Source of the DNA: Actinomycetospora chiangmaiensis DSM 45062
GTDB taxonomy: Bacteria > Actinomycetota > Actinomycetes > Mycobacteriales > Pseudonocardiaceae
NCBI RefSeq assembly: GCF_000379625.1
Contig: NZ_KB903243.1
Coordinates: 62,105-126,104 of the forward strand
Direction: 5' to 3'
DNA: 64,000 nucleotides
Positions 56,784 through 64,000 of this stretch are shown here, piece after piece. Positions within the stretch are counted from its first letter, which is position 1. Each line of letters begins with the position of its first letter. A program made the position numbers and the translations under genes. Under the pieces are notes generated by a model. That model was not told where the DNA came from. It made no database searches and saw nothing but the letters and a program-made list of their open reading frames with translations.

Positions 56784-56796
56784 GGGGTCGTTCCGG

Positions 56797-59190
56797 TCAG
56801 GCGTGCGCGCTGTCCGGGGTGTCCTCGGTGATGGCCTTGCCCGCGTACTCCGGGCCCGCCTGCTGGCGGTTCGCCGGGTCGGACCCGGTGGCACCGTGGA
56901 TGGCCCGCCACACCGTCTCCGGGGTGAGCGGCATGTCGATGTGCCGGATGCCCAGGTGCGAGACGGCGTCGATCACGGCGTTGTGCACCGCCGGGGTCGA
57001 GCCGATCGTGCCGGACTCGCCGATGCCCTTCGCGCCGATCGGGTTGAGGGGCGTGGTGGTCTCGGTGTTGGAGACCTCGAACGAGGGCAGGTCCGCCGCC
57101 GTCGGGATCGTGTACGAGGCGAGGTTGCCCGAGGTCGGGTTGCCGTCCTCGTCGTAGGTCACCCGCTCGTAGAGGGCCTGCGAGATGCCCTGGGCGATGC
57201 CGCCGTGCTGCTGCCCGGCGACCAGCATCGGGTTGAGGATGATCCCGCAGTCGTCGACCGCGACGTGGCGACGCTGGCGCACCATGCCGGTGTCGAGGTC
57301 GACCTCCACGACGGCGATGTGCGTGCCGAACGGGAAGGTGGAGTCGCCCGCCTTGAAGTCGAGCTCCTGCCGCATCTCGTGGCCCTTGCCGTCCTCGTAC
57401 CCGGAGCCGTCCTCCGCGGCCTGGGCGATTTGCGCCCAGGAGATCACCTTGTCGCCGATGCCACGGACGCCGAAGCCGTCGTCGGAGTGGTCGATGTCCT
57501 CGACCGCGGCCTCGAGCAGGTGCGCCGCGATCTCGCGGGCCTCGGCGACCAGCTCCTGCGAGGCGTTGTGGATCGCCGTACCGCCGGTCTGCAGCGACCG
57601 GGAGCCGAGCGTGCCGGCGCCGCTGCGGACGAGCGCGGTGTCGGACTGGACCAGCTTGATCTTCTCCATCGGCACACCGAGCACCGAGGACGCGAGCTGG
57701 CAGAACGCCGTCTCGTGGCCCTGGCCGTGGGCCGAGGTGCCGGCCATGACGGTGAAGGTGCCGTCGGGGTGGGCCTGCGCCGAGCCGTACTCGCCGTCGA
57801 GGCCGAGCGGGGCGGTGACCTCGACGTAGGAGCCGACGCCGATGCCGAGCGCGACGCGGTCGCCGGACTCGCGGCGACGCTTCTGCTCGGCGAGCAGCGC
57901 GTCGTAGCCCGCCGCCTCCTTGGCCGCCTCCGCCGCCTTCTCGTGCTCGGCGGTGTCGTAGTTCGCGCCGGTGAGGGTGGTGAGCGGGTACTGCTCGGGC
58001 TGCAGGTAGTTCTTGCGCCGGATCTCGAGCGGGTCCATGCCGATCTCGTCGGCGGCCATGTCGATGATCCGCTCGAGCAGCTGCGTGGCCTCGGGCCGCC
58101 CGGCGCCGCGGTAGGCGCCCACCGTCGTGGTGTTGGTGGCGACGGCCTTCCACGTGAAGTCGATGGCCGGCAGGTTGTACACACCCTGCGCGAGCAGCTG
58201 CGTGAGGCTCGGGAGGATCGTGCCGAGCGCGGGGTAGGCCCCGGCGTCGCCGACCGCGGTGGCGCGCAGCCCGACGAACGTGCCGTCGTTCTTGACGCCG
58301 AGCTCGACCCACTGCACCTGCGCGCGGCCGTGGACCATCGAGAGCATGTTCTCGGAACGGGTCTCGTTCCAGCGGACGGTGCGCCCGAGCTTCTGCGCGG
58401 CGCGCGCGATGATCGTGTACTCGGAGTACGCGTGGGCCTTCGGCCCGAAGCCACCGCCGACGCGGGGGGCGATGACGTGGATGTCATCGCCGTCGAGGCC
58501 GAGGTCGCCCGCCATCGCGTCGCGCAGGCCGTGCGGGGTCTGGGTCGACGCCCAGAAGGTCAGCTTGCCGTTCTCGCCGGGCTCGACGACGACCGCGTTC
58601 GGCTCCATCGGCACGCCCGCGAGCTTCTGGTTGACGAACTTGCCCTTCACGACGACGTCGGCGTCGTCGAAGATGCCCTCGACCTCGCCGGTGCCGGCGC
58701 CCGCGACGATGTTCGACTCGGTGCCCTCGAACAGCAGCGGCGCGTCGGCCGCCATGGCCGCCTCGATGTCGGTGACGGCGGGCAGCGGCTCGATGTCCGG
58801 GAACACGGTCTCGGCCGCGTCGATGGCCTCGCTGGCGGTCTCCGCGATGACGATGGCGATCATGTCGCCGACGTGGCGGACCTTGCCCTTGGCGAGCTGC
58901 GGACGGTTCATGGTCTCGGGGACGACGCCGGGCAGGCCCGGACGGTCGTTCAGCTCGAGGTCGGCCGCGGTGTAGACCGCGACGACGCCCGGCATCCCTT
59001 TCGCCTCGTCGACGTCGATGTCGCCGAGCGTGCCGTGCGCGATCGGCGAGCGGACGAAGAAGGCGTGCAGTGCGCCCTGAACGGGCATGTTGCCCGTGTA
59101 GACCCCGGCGCCGGTGATCAGCTCGCGGTCCTCGGTGCGCTTGACCGGGTGGCCCAGGATCGAGCCACCGGAATGGGTCGTGACGCTCAC
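56797..59190 (-). CDS. Xanthine-dehydrogenase-family molybdopterin subunit (form II CoxL-like)
   Basis: 797 residues. N-terminal GGSILGHPVKRTEDRELITGAGVYTGN, molybdopterin-binding APRVGGGFGPKAHAY, the active-site loop TVGAYRGAGRPEA and, near the end, GAKGIGESGTIG with the catalytic Glu. The AYRGAGR loop is that of form II CODH-like enzymes; true CO dehydrogenases (form I) have AYxCSFR. So CO oxidation is unlikely; aldehyde or N-heterocycle hydroxylation is more plausible. No FAD or Fe-S subunit gene is adjacent. GTG start with a GGAG site chosen. Confidence 0.92.
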   Translation of the reverse strand: MSVTTHSGGSILGHPVKRTEDRELITGAGVYTGNMPVQGALHAFFVRSPIAHGTLGDIDVDEAKGMPGVVAVYTAADLELNDRPGLPGVVPETMNRPQLAKGKVRHVGDMIAIVIAETASEAIDAAETVFPDIEPLPAVTDIEAAMAADAPLLFEGTESNIVAGAGTGEVEGIFDDADVVVKGKFVNQKLAGVPMEPNAVVVEPGENGKLTFWASTQTPHGLRDAMAGDLGLDGDDIHVIAPRVGGGFGPKAHAYSEYTIIARAAQKLGRTVRWNETRSENMLSMVHGRAQVQWVELGVKNDGTFVGLRATAVGDAGAYPALGTILPSLTQLLAQGVYNLPAIDFTWKAVATNTTTVGAYRGAGRPEATQLLERIIDMAADEIGMDPLEIRRKNYLQPEQYPLTTLTGANYDTAEHEKAAEAAKEAAGYDALLAEQKRRRESGDRVALGIGVGSYVEVTAPLGLDGEYGSAQAHPDGTFTVMAGTSAHGQGHETAFCQLASSVLGVPMEKIKLVQSDTALVRSGAGTLGSRSLQTGGTAIHNASQELVAEAREIAAHLLEAAVEDIDHSDDGFGVRGIGDKVISWAQIAQAAEDGSGYEDGKGHEMRQELDFKAGDSTFPFGTHIAVVEVDLDTGMVRQRRHVAVDDCGIILNPMLVAGQQHGGIAQGISQALYERVTYDEDGNPTSGNLASYTIPTAADLPSFEVSNTETTTPLNPIGAKGIGESGTIGSTPAVHNAVIDAVSHLGIRHIDMPLTPETVWRAIHGATGSDPANRQQAGPEYAGKAITEDTPDSAHA

Positions 59191-59313
59191 ACATGCTCCT
59201 CTGCGGTGGTGATCACTCCGGTCTCCGTCTTGCACACTAGACGAATACTGTGACCCCTTGCACAGCTCGTTTCCGCACGTCGGGATCGTCCGCGCCTGCG
59301 GAGTTGCGCGCAA

Positions 59314-60411
59314 TCATTCCGCCGCATCCACGGCATGGAGGAGCAGCGGAACGAGGCGTTCGGCGGTCGTCGTCGAGCCGTGCTGGCCAGGTAGCCGCGC
59401 CAGGACCGGCTCGTCGACCGAGCGCACCACGGCCGCCGTCCCCCGCAGCGCGACGACGAGATCGGGCACCCGGGCCCGCATCGCCGCGTCGACCGGACCG
59501 AACCACGCCTCGTCGAGCACCTCCTGTCTCCCGACGACGAGGGCGTCCTCGGCGAGGGTGGCGGTCCAGGCCGCGCGGACGTCGGCCGTGGTGCCGGGGC
59601 GGCAGTAGAGCAGGCGGGCGCGCGGGTCGCCGCCGACGAGCGGGTCGCCCGCGGTGAGCGCGGTGTCGGTGTCGGCGTCGTGGCGGCGGTCGACGGTGAC
59701 CATCCCGTGGTCGCCGGTGACCGCGAGGAGCGTTCCCGACGGCAGGTCCCCGGCCAGCATCGCGACGAAGTGGTCGATCATGCGCAGCTGCCGTCGCCAG
59801 GCGGGCGAGCCGGGGCCGTACAGGTGCCCGAGCTGGTCGAGGTCGGCGTGGTAGCCGTACACCAGCCCGCGCGGGGCCGCGAGGATCTCCGCGGCGAGGT
59901 CCCCGAACGAGGAGACCCCGCGGTACGTCGCGCCGCGCAGCCCGGAGCGGGTGAGGCCGGACTCGCGGAACGTGCGGTCGGACACGACGGTGCACGCGAC
60001 GTCGGTCCGCTGGAACACCGTCGGCCGCGGCTGGACGCGCTCGGGGACCAGGCGTTCGCGCAGGTCCTCCTTCCCCCGTGTCCACGTCAGGGCGTCGAGG
60101 AGCACGTCGTCGACCCGGAACCGCACGCCCACGGTGCCGTGCGCGCCCGGCGGCAGGCCGGTGCCGAGGCTCGTCACGCTGATCGGGGTGCTCGTCGGGA
60201 AGCCCACCTGCAGCGGGCCGACGTCGGCCAGCCCGGCGAGGAACGGCGCATCGGCGGTGTGGGCGTCGAGCAGCTCGCGGCCCAGGCCGTCGACGAGCAG
60301 CAGCACGGCGTGGGCGGCCGGGGGCAGCCGGAGCCGCGGGGACGGGTCGTCGGGAAGGGGGCTGCCGATCGCGGCCAGCATCGCGGGGAGCACGGCGTCG
60401 AGTCCGACCAC
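59314..60411 (-). CDS. Type I phosphodiesterase/nucleotide pyrophosphatase (alkaline phosphatase superfamily)
   Basis: 365 residues. Metal-binding motifs LLVDGLG, GYHADLDQLGH, TGDHGM and GQHGS; nucleophile Thr in FPTSTPISVTSL. No signal peptide, so probably cytoplasmic. Family members hydrolyse nucleotide or phospholipid-like phosphodiesters. This family often lies near sepH/dut genes in actinobacteria, but not here. GTG start at 60411. Followed (in its direction) by 123 bp without a gene before the molybdoenzyme start. Confidence 0.88.
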   Translation of the reverse strand: MVGLDAVLPAMLAAIGSPLPDDPSPRLRLPPAAHAVLLLVDGLGRELLDAHTADAPFLAGLADVGPLQVGFPTSTPISVTSLGTGLPPGAHGTVGVRFRVDDVLLDALTWTRGKEDLRERLVPERVQPRPTVFQRTDVACTVVSDRTFRESGLTRSGLRGATYRGVSSFGDLAAEILAAPRGLVYGYHADLDQLGHLYGPGSPAWRRQLRMIDHFVAMLAGDLPSGTLLAVTGDHGMVTVDRRHDADTDTALTAGDPLVGGDPRARLLYCRPGTTADVRAAWTATLAEDALVVGRQEVLDEAWFGPVDAAMRARVPDLVVALRGTAAVVRSVDEPVLARLPGQHGSTTTAERLVPLLLHAVDAAE

Positions 60412-60487
60412 GCGGCCGATCCTGGCAGCACGCCCCGGGCGAGCGGACCCGCAGCGGGGTCGCGGCGGGTCCTCTCGTCCGCCGGTG

Positions 60488-61303
60488 TCAGGTCGCGGCG
60501 ACGGTGGCGTGCCGGGGCGCCGCCGGGTGGGACAACCGGTGCGCGACGACGAGCAGGAGCACGAACGCGACGATCGCCAGCACGACGTAGACGATCAGCC
60601 CGCCGACCGAGTCCCAGACCGTGTGCAGCACGACCGCGACGACGTAGGTGAGGACGAACCCGCCGAACGCCCGTCCGCTCCAGCCGCGCTCCGCCCAGCG
60701 CCACAGTGCGGCGGCCGTGAGCCCGGTCCAGGCCATGTGGGCGGCCGGGGCGAGCAGCCCGCGCAGCACGAGCGTGCCGTCGACCGCGGAGATGTCCCCG
60801 CGGGTCTGGATCAGGATCGTCAGGGCGTAGCCCATCGTCTCCAGCGCCGCGAACCCCGCACCGGAGGCGACACCGAGCACGAGGCCGTTGGCGGGCATGC
60901 GCCGGTAGCGGGGCACGAAGAGCAGCGCCAGGGGGACGACGAGCTTCGCGGCCTCCTCGATGAGCGCCACGAACAGCATCGGCAGCCCGCCGAGCCGCTG
61001 CAGGGCGTCGAACTCGAGGGTCCCGGCGACGACGGTGCCGATCACGCCGCCGAGCAGCGCGGTCAGCGCGAGGGCGTTCGCCCCGAGATCGGTGGGCAGC
61101 CGGCGGCCGGCGATGAAGGTGAGGAAGGCAGCGGGGATCACCGCCGCGCCGAGCAGGATCAGCGACGGCACGAAGTTCGGGTTGAGCGTCGCGATGAGCG
61201 TCCGCCGGACCAGCTCGAAGAGCACGATCCCGACGACGAGCACCACGACCCACGCCCAGCGCCCGACCCGGGCCGGCGCCTGCACTCCTGTCATGGGACG
61301 CAT
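60488..61303 (-). CDS. PrsW-family intramembrane metalloprotease
   Basis: About 271 residues, eight membrane helices. The EE pair of ALIEEAAKL, ALETMGYA, AHMAWTGL and the HTVWDSV motif are the four PrsW family signatures. PrsW cleaves anti-sigma factors in Bacillus; actinobacterial members are common but mostly unassigned. ATG at 61303, with 61294 as alternative. Upstream are the paralogous acidic protein genes; the gap is about 125 bp. Confidence 0.9.
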   Translation of the reverse strand: MRPMTGVQAPARVGRWAWVVVLVVGIVLFELVRRTLIATLNPNFVPSLILLGAAVIPAAFLTFIAGRRLPTDLGANALALTALLGGVIGTVVAGTLEFDALQRLGGLPMLFVALIEEAAKLVVPLALLFVPRYRRMPANGLVLGVASGAGFAALETMGYALTILIQTRGDISAVDGTLVLRGLLAPAAHMAWTGLTAAALWRWAERGWSGRAFGGFVLTYVVAVVLHTVWDSVGGLIVYVVLAIVAFVLLLVVAHRLSHPAAPRHATVAAT

Positions 61304-61427
61304 TCTGGGTCCGGAGCGGCGGAACACTCAAACGCAGGTGAGAACGAGTACCCGCATTCCGGACGACGGGTGGGAGACCGCCCGGGACGCGGCGACGTAC
61401 GTCCCGGGCGGTCGGGGAGGGTGGTCT

Positions 61428-61922
61428 CTACAGGGACAGCAGCCGGTCGAAGAACTCGCGGTAGCGGCGCAGGGCCTGACGCAGCTCCTCGGTGCCGGGC
61501 TCGGCGTTGCCGCTCCACTCCGCCTCGAGCTCGGAGCGCTGGTCGCGGAACACGCGGCTCACCTCGTCGAGCACCTCGCCGACGAGCTGGTCGGCCTCGG
61601 TGACCGACTGCCGCGGCTCGTCGACGAACCCGGCCTGCACCTCCTGCCAGCGGTTGCGCAGCCGCTCGCTGGCTGTCGGGTCGAGCACGGAGATCGAGTC
61701 CTGCCCGGCGTCGTGGTCGTGCTGGCCGGCGTGGTCCCCGTGCTGGCGGGTGTAGCGGCCCGGACCGTCGTCGTCGGGGCGCGTGTCGGCCGCCCGGTCG
61801 CCGAGGCCGGCGTGCTCGGAGCGGTCCCCGTGGTCGGCGTGGTCGCGCTCGTCCCGGCGGTCGGCCAGGTCGTCGCGGCGGTCCGCGCGGTCCTCGCTGC
61901 TGGTGTCGGCGTGCGTGCTCAC
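61428..61922 (-). CDS. Hypothetical protein with acidic/His-rich N-terminus and helical domain (paralogue of next gene)
   Basis: 164 residues. Residues 1-75 are almost all Asp, Arg, His, Ala and Gly, so probably disordered. Residues about 85-164 are helical: LRNRWQEVQAGFVDEPRQSV, SRVFRDQRSELEAEW, ALRRYREFFDRLL. The same domain occurs in the upstream gene: FRGDWKRIQGEFVDDPGGAV. So these are tandem paralogues; one copy lacks the membrane anchor. GTG start overlapping the upstream stop (GTGA). Function unknown. Confidence 0.75.
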   Translation of the reverse strand: MSTHADTSSEDRADRRDDLADRRDERDHADHGDRSEHAGLGDRAADTRPDDDGPGRYTRQHGDHAGQHDHDAGQDSISVLDPTASERLRNRWQEVQAGFVDEPRQSVTEADQLVGEVLDEVSRVFRDQRSELEAEWSGNAEPGTEELRQALRRYREFFDRLLSL

Positions 61923-62605
61923 CGTCGGCTCCTGTCGTCGTCGCGGGCCTGGTCGTGGTCGGCACGGTCGTCGGCGCCGTGCCCGTTCTCGCGGCGGCCG
62001 GTGTCGCGGTGCCGCCCCGCCTCGTCGTCGGACGCGCGGTCACGGCGGTCGCCGTGGTCGCCGTGGTCGTCCCCGCCGTCGTCGAGGAGGGCCTCGACGA
62101 GGCTCCGGTAGGAGGTGACGGCGCCGCGCAGGTCCTCGGTGTCGGCGGAGCCGTCGCGCTGCGCGTCGCGGACCCGGCGCGCCTCGCGGTAGTTCTCGAC
62201 GACGCGGGGGTGCTCGACGGAGATGTCGTTCGCGCGCTGGTCGAAGTCGTCGACCGGGTAGCCGCGCTCGCGCATGATCGTCGTCACCAGCGAGTCGGCC
62301 TTCTCGACTGCCCCGCCCGGGTCGTCGACGAACTCGCCCTGGATCCGCTTCCAGTCGCCGCGGAAGCGCTCGCGGGTCTGCGGGTCGACGGGCTTGAGGT
62401 CGAGCTGCTTGTGGCGCTTGCGCCGCTCGGCGAGCTCCTTCTCCGCCTCGCCCTTGCTGTCGGCGTGCTCGACGGCCCGGTCGTACTCCGGGCCGAACTC
62501 CTCCTGGAGTTTCTCGGAGCGCCGGCGCGCGGCGATCGCCAGCCCGCCGCCGACCAGGGCGGCGAGGACGACGATCACCACGATCACGACGATGACGGTG
62601 CTCAT
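61919..62605 (-). CDS. Membrane-anchored helical protein of unknown function
   Basis: 228 residues: an N-terminal membrane helix (about 3-27), a charged coiled-coil-like region with RRKRHKQLD, a helical domain (about 75-165) containing WKRIQGEFVDDPGGAVEKAD, and a 50-residue Asp/His/Arg-rich tail. The domain is shared with the next gene and recurs in actinobacterial membrane proteins. ATG at 62605 with a GGAGGG site seven bases upstream. Cotranslated with the downstream paralogue. Together they could form a membrane-recruited complex; this is inference. Confidence 0.75.
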   Translation of the reverse strand: MSTVIVVIVVIVVLAALVGGGLAIAARRRSEKLQEEFGPEYDRAVEHADSKGEAEKELAERRKRHKQLDLKPVDPQTRERFRGDWKRIQGEFVDDPGGAVEKADSLVTTIMRERGYPVDDFDQRANDISVEHPRVVENYREARRVRDAQRDGSADTEDLRGAVTSYRSLVEALLDDGGDDHGDHGDRRDRASDDEAGRHRDTGRRENGHGADDRADHDQARDDDRSRR

Positions 62606-62854
62606 GACATGCCCTCCGGTGGGCCGCTGTTCATGACCCAGAGCGTCGTCCCGCACACGGGTGGTATCAATCGGCCGTCGAGCGGCAGGTGGGCTGCGTC
62701 ACACGGACGTCAGCCGTTCGCCGCAAACCTCGACACGCCGTCCGACCTCGGACGGTCACCCGATCGTGCCGCGCGGGCCGTCGGCGCCCGGACGGTCACT
62801 GCCTGCCACCGTGCCGCACCGGGCCGCCGTCGGGAACCCCCTCGTCCCGCCCAC
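62606..62854. other. Gene-free spacer
   Basis: 249 bp before the family B palindrome, upstream of the leftward membrane protein. It probably carries the promoter of that operon. No RNA, gene or strong motif was recognised. Confidence 0.5.
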
Positions 62855-62911
62855 GTGGCAGGAGAGCGTCGTTGCTGTCATCCAGTGACAGCAACGACGC
62901 GTTCCTGTCAT
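62855..62911. repeat. Palindromic repeat family B, full copy
   Basis: Arms 62855-62880 and 62886-62911 around loop TCCAG; 22 or more of 26 positions pair. The arm core AGCGTCGTTGCTGTCA recurs at 24631 and 63731. It contains the stop codon (62908-62910) of the leftward alpha/beta hydrolase. Confidence 0.85.
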
Positions 62912-63711
62912 GCGTGGCGGAGCAGCGCCTCGACCGCCGCGAGCCACTCGGGCCGGTGGGTGGACTCGTCGTGGATGACGTGCCCGGCGCCGGGGATGCG
63001 CCGCAGCGTGACGTCCGGGTGGGACCGCGCCAGGGCCGCCGCGGCGCTGGCAGGCAGGACGGAGCCGCTGTCCTCACCCGCGGCGAGGACGTGGACGGGG
63101 ACCGTGACCGGCGCGTCGAGGTCGAGCGCGGCCAGCGCGGTCCCCTGCGCGACGGCGCCCAGGGCGTCGGGGTCGACGTCGAGGAAGGCGCGGGCACGGG
63201 CGTCGAGCACGTCGGGCCCCTGCACCTCGGCCGCGGGGCGCCCGCCGAGCACCGGCACGGTGCCGAGCGCGGCCGCGACCCTCGCCGGCGCCGTACCGGC
63301 GGCCTGCCAGCGCGCCACCTGGGCGCGGATCCCCTGGAAGATCGGCGCGACCGCACCCACGTCGGCCGACCGCAGCGGCGGGTCCTCGAGCAGTGCCGCC
63401 CGGATCAGGTCGGGACGCCGCTGCGCCAGGGTCCACGCGATCGCCCCGCCCAGCGAGTTCCCGACGACGAGCGCCGGTCCGGTGCCCTCGAGGAGCTCCT
63501 CGACGTCGGCGACGTAGCCGTCGAGGTGGTAGCCGCCCGGGACGCGCGGGGAGGACCCGTGCCCCCGGAGGTCCGCGCGCAGGACCCGGGCCCGCTCCCC
63601 CAGGGCGTCGGCGGCGAAGGCGAACGTCCGCAGGCTGTTGCCCACCCCGTGCAGGAACAGCAGCGTCGGTCCGTCCTCACGTCCCGACGCCACCACGTTG
63701 AGCGCGACCAT
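62908..63711 (-). CDS. Alpha/beta hydrolase (haloperoxidase/esterase-like)
   Basis: 267 residues. Oxyanion segment FLHGVGNSLRTF, nucleophile Ser in VVGNSLGG, a likely acid in AAGEDSGSV and catalytic His in GAGHVIHDE. The lid region is short. Substrate not predicted. ATG at 63711. The gene is flanked on both sides by family B palindromes (62855 and 63731), and its stop codon lies inside one. Confidence 0.88.
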   Translation of the reverse strand: MVALNVVASGREDGPTLLFLHGVGNSLRTFAFAADALGERARVLRADLRGHGSSPRVPGGYHLDGYVADVEELLEGTGPALVVGNSLGGAIAWTLAQRRPDLIRAALLEDPPLRSADVGAVAPIFQGIRAQVARWQAAGTAPARVAAALGTVPVLGGRPAAEVQGPDVLDARARAFLDVDPDALGAVAQGTALAALDLDAPVTVPVHVLAAGEDSGSVLPASAAAALARSHPDVTLRRIPGAGHVIHDESTHRPEWLAAVEALLRHA

Positions 63712-63730
63712 GATCGGCAGTCTCCCCCAC

Positions 63731-63787
63731 GTGACAGCGGAGCGTCGTCGCTGCCGCTGGCTGACAGCAACGACGCTTTCCTGCCAC
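63731..63787. repeat. Palindromic repeat family B, second full copy
   Basis: Arms 63731-63756 and about 63762-63787, with about 20 of 25 positions pairing. Shares the AACGACGCTTTCCTGCCAC right arm with the other copies. It lies 20 bp upstream of the alpha/beta hydrolase ATG and 10 bp after the methionine synthase stop, so it could end that transcript. Confidence 0.8.
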
Positions 63788-63796
63788 GGGAGGCGG

Positions 63797-64000
63797 TCAG
63801 CCCCGCAGGATCTGCGCCGCCCCGGCCATGGCGGCCATCTTCCCGTCGGCCACGTCGCGGGGCAGGTACTTCATCCCGCAGTCGGTGGCGATGACGACCT
63901 GCTCGGGTGGCAGGTAGTCGAAGGCCCGCCGGACGCGGCCGGCCACGGTCTCGGCCGTCTCCACGGTCGGGTCGGACAGGTCGATCACGCCCAGGATGAT
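63797..64000 (-). CDS. MetE-type cobalamin-independent methionine synthase, C-terminal end (cut by window edge)
   Basis: The frame is open to the right edge; only the last 67 residues are present. VIATDCGMKYLPRDVADGKM is the signature of the C-terminal end of the UROD/MetE-like family (the Cys is a zinc ligand), and VIDLSDPTVETAETVAGRVR is the strand before it. Members transfer a methyl group to homocysteine or related thiols. Because the rest lies outside the window, a short MetE-like methyltransferase cannot be distinguished from full MetE. Confidence 0.82.
   Translation of the reverse strand: MILGVIDLSDPTVETAETVAGRVRRAFDYLPPEQVVIATDCGMKYLPRDVADGKMAAMAGAAQILRG

Noticed and set aside
56797-59190. 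Aerobic carbon monoxide dehydrogenase large subunit
   Set aside because: The active-site loop is AYRGAGR, not the AYxCSFR of true CO dehydrogenases, and coxS/coxM are absent.

Overview
The window is very GC-rich DNA with near-saturated G/C at third codon positions, frequent GTG starts and many ATGA/GTGA stop-start overlaps. Gene order resembles the Mycobacterium tuberculosis Rv0981-Rv1002 neighbourhood: Pmt, GlpR/SepX, RimJ, Glp/MoeA, UDP-glucose pyrophosphorylase, 5-formyl-THF cyclo-ligase, Ruc, MoaB, PepD, MprB and MprA. Together with the accessory content (mycofactocin-type alcohol dehydrogenase, WYL, P450, F420/FMN luciferase-like genes) this points to a chromosomal segment of a high-GC actinomycete, most likely Pseudonocardiaceae (Pseudonocardia/Actinomycetospora type). 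No phage, insertion sequence, CRISPR array or plasmid function was seen. Both ends cut a gene (Pmt on the left, a MetE-type methionine synthase on the right).

Region 1-10 kb is conserved core: protein O-mannosylation, a ZIP-like transporter, tRNA-Ala(CGC), the divisome receptor GlpR with its gephyrin-like partner Glp, UDP-glucose synthesis, folate salvage, and the redox chaperone Ruc behind a CIRCE (HrcA) operator. Region 10-23 kb holds a DMT transporter, an SAF-domain protein, MoaB, an epimerase with a putative zinc-binding insert, a membrane GT-C-like protein, a coupled GT2/DUF2064/methyltransferase operon, and PepD plus a two-component system whose kinase and regulator genes are separated. 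Region 23-37 kb is a mosaic of small metabolic and regulatory genes: WYL and MarR regulators, DNA glycosylase, rhodanese, SDRs, mannose-6-phosphate isomerase, P450, aldo/keto reductase, a short BVMO-like flavoprotein, TrmO, a MOSC protein, and tRNA-Arg(CCT).

Region 37-44.7 kb has a furA-katG peroxide-defence operon, an ammonium transporter preceded by an 11-bp-periodic GlnR-like box and carrying Glu instead of His in its pore, and a mycofactocin-type NDMA-dependent alcohol dehydrogenase followed by a MoxR ATPase and a von Willebrand A protein. Region 44.7-52.6 kb is the best candidate for an undescribed system: a leftward run of free-standing carrier protein, amino-acid adenylation enzyme, luciferase-like flavin oxidoreductase, and NodU/CmcH carbamoyltransferase (all translationally coupled), then a two-domain glycosyltransferase and a GNAT-like protein. 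Region 52.6-56 kb is a TetR-controlled catabolic-looking operon (6PGDH-like, FAD monooxygenase, VOC). Region 56-64 kb carries a zinc-ribbon protein, an orphan form-II CoxL-like molybdoenzyme subunit, a phosphodiesterase, a PrsW-like protease, two tandem paralogous acidic proteins, and an alpha/beta hydrolase bracketed by two copies of one palindrome.

A striking feature is the set of long, nearly perfect intergenic palindromes, in at least two repeated families (22931/37397 and 24631/62855/63731) plus unique ones (13925, 26124, 44684). Several sit between convergent genes, and one supplies the stop codons of both neighbours.
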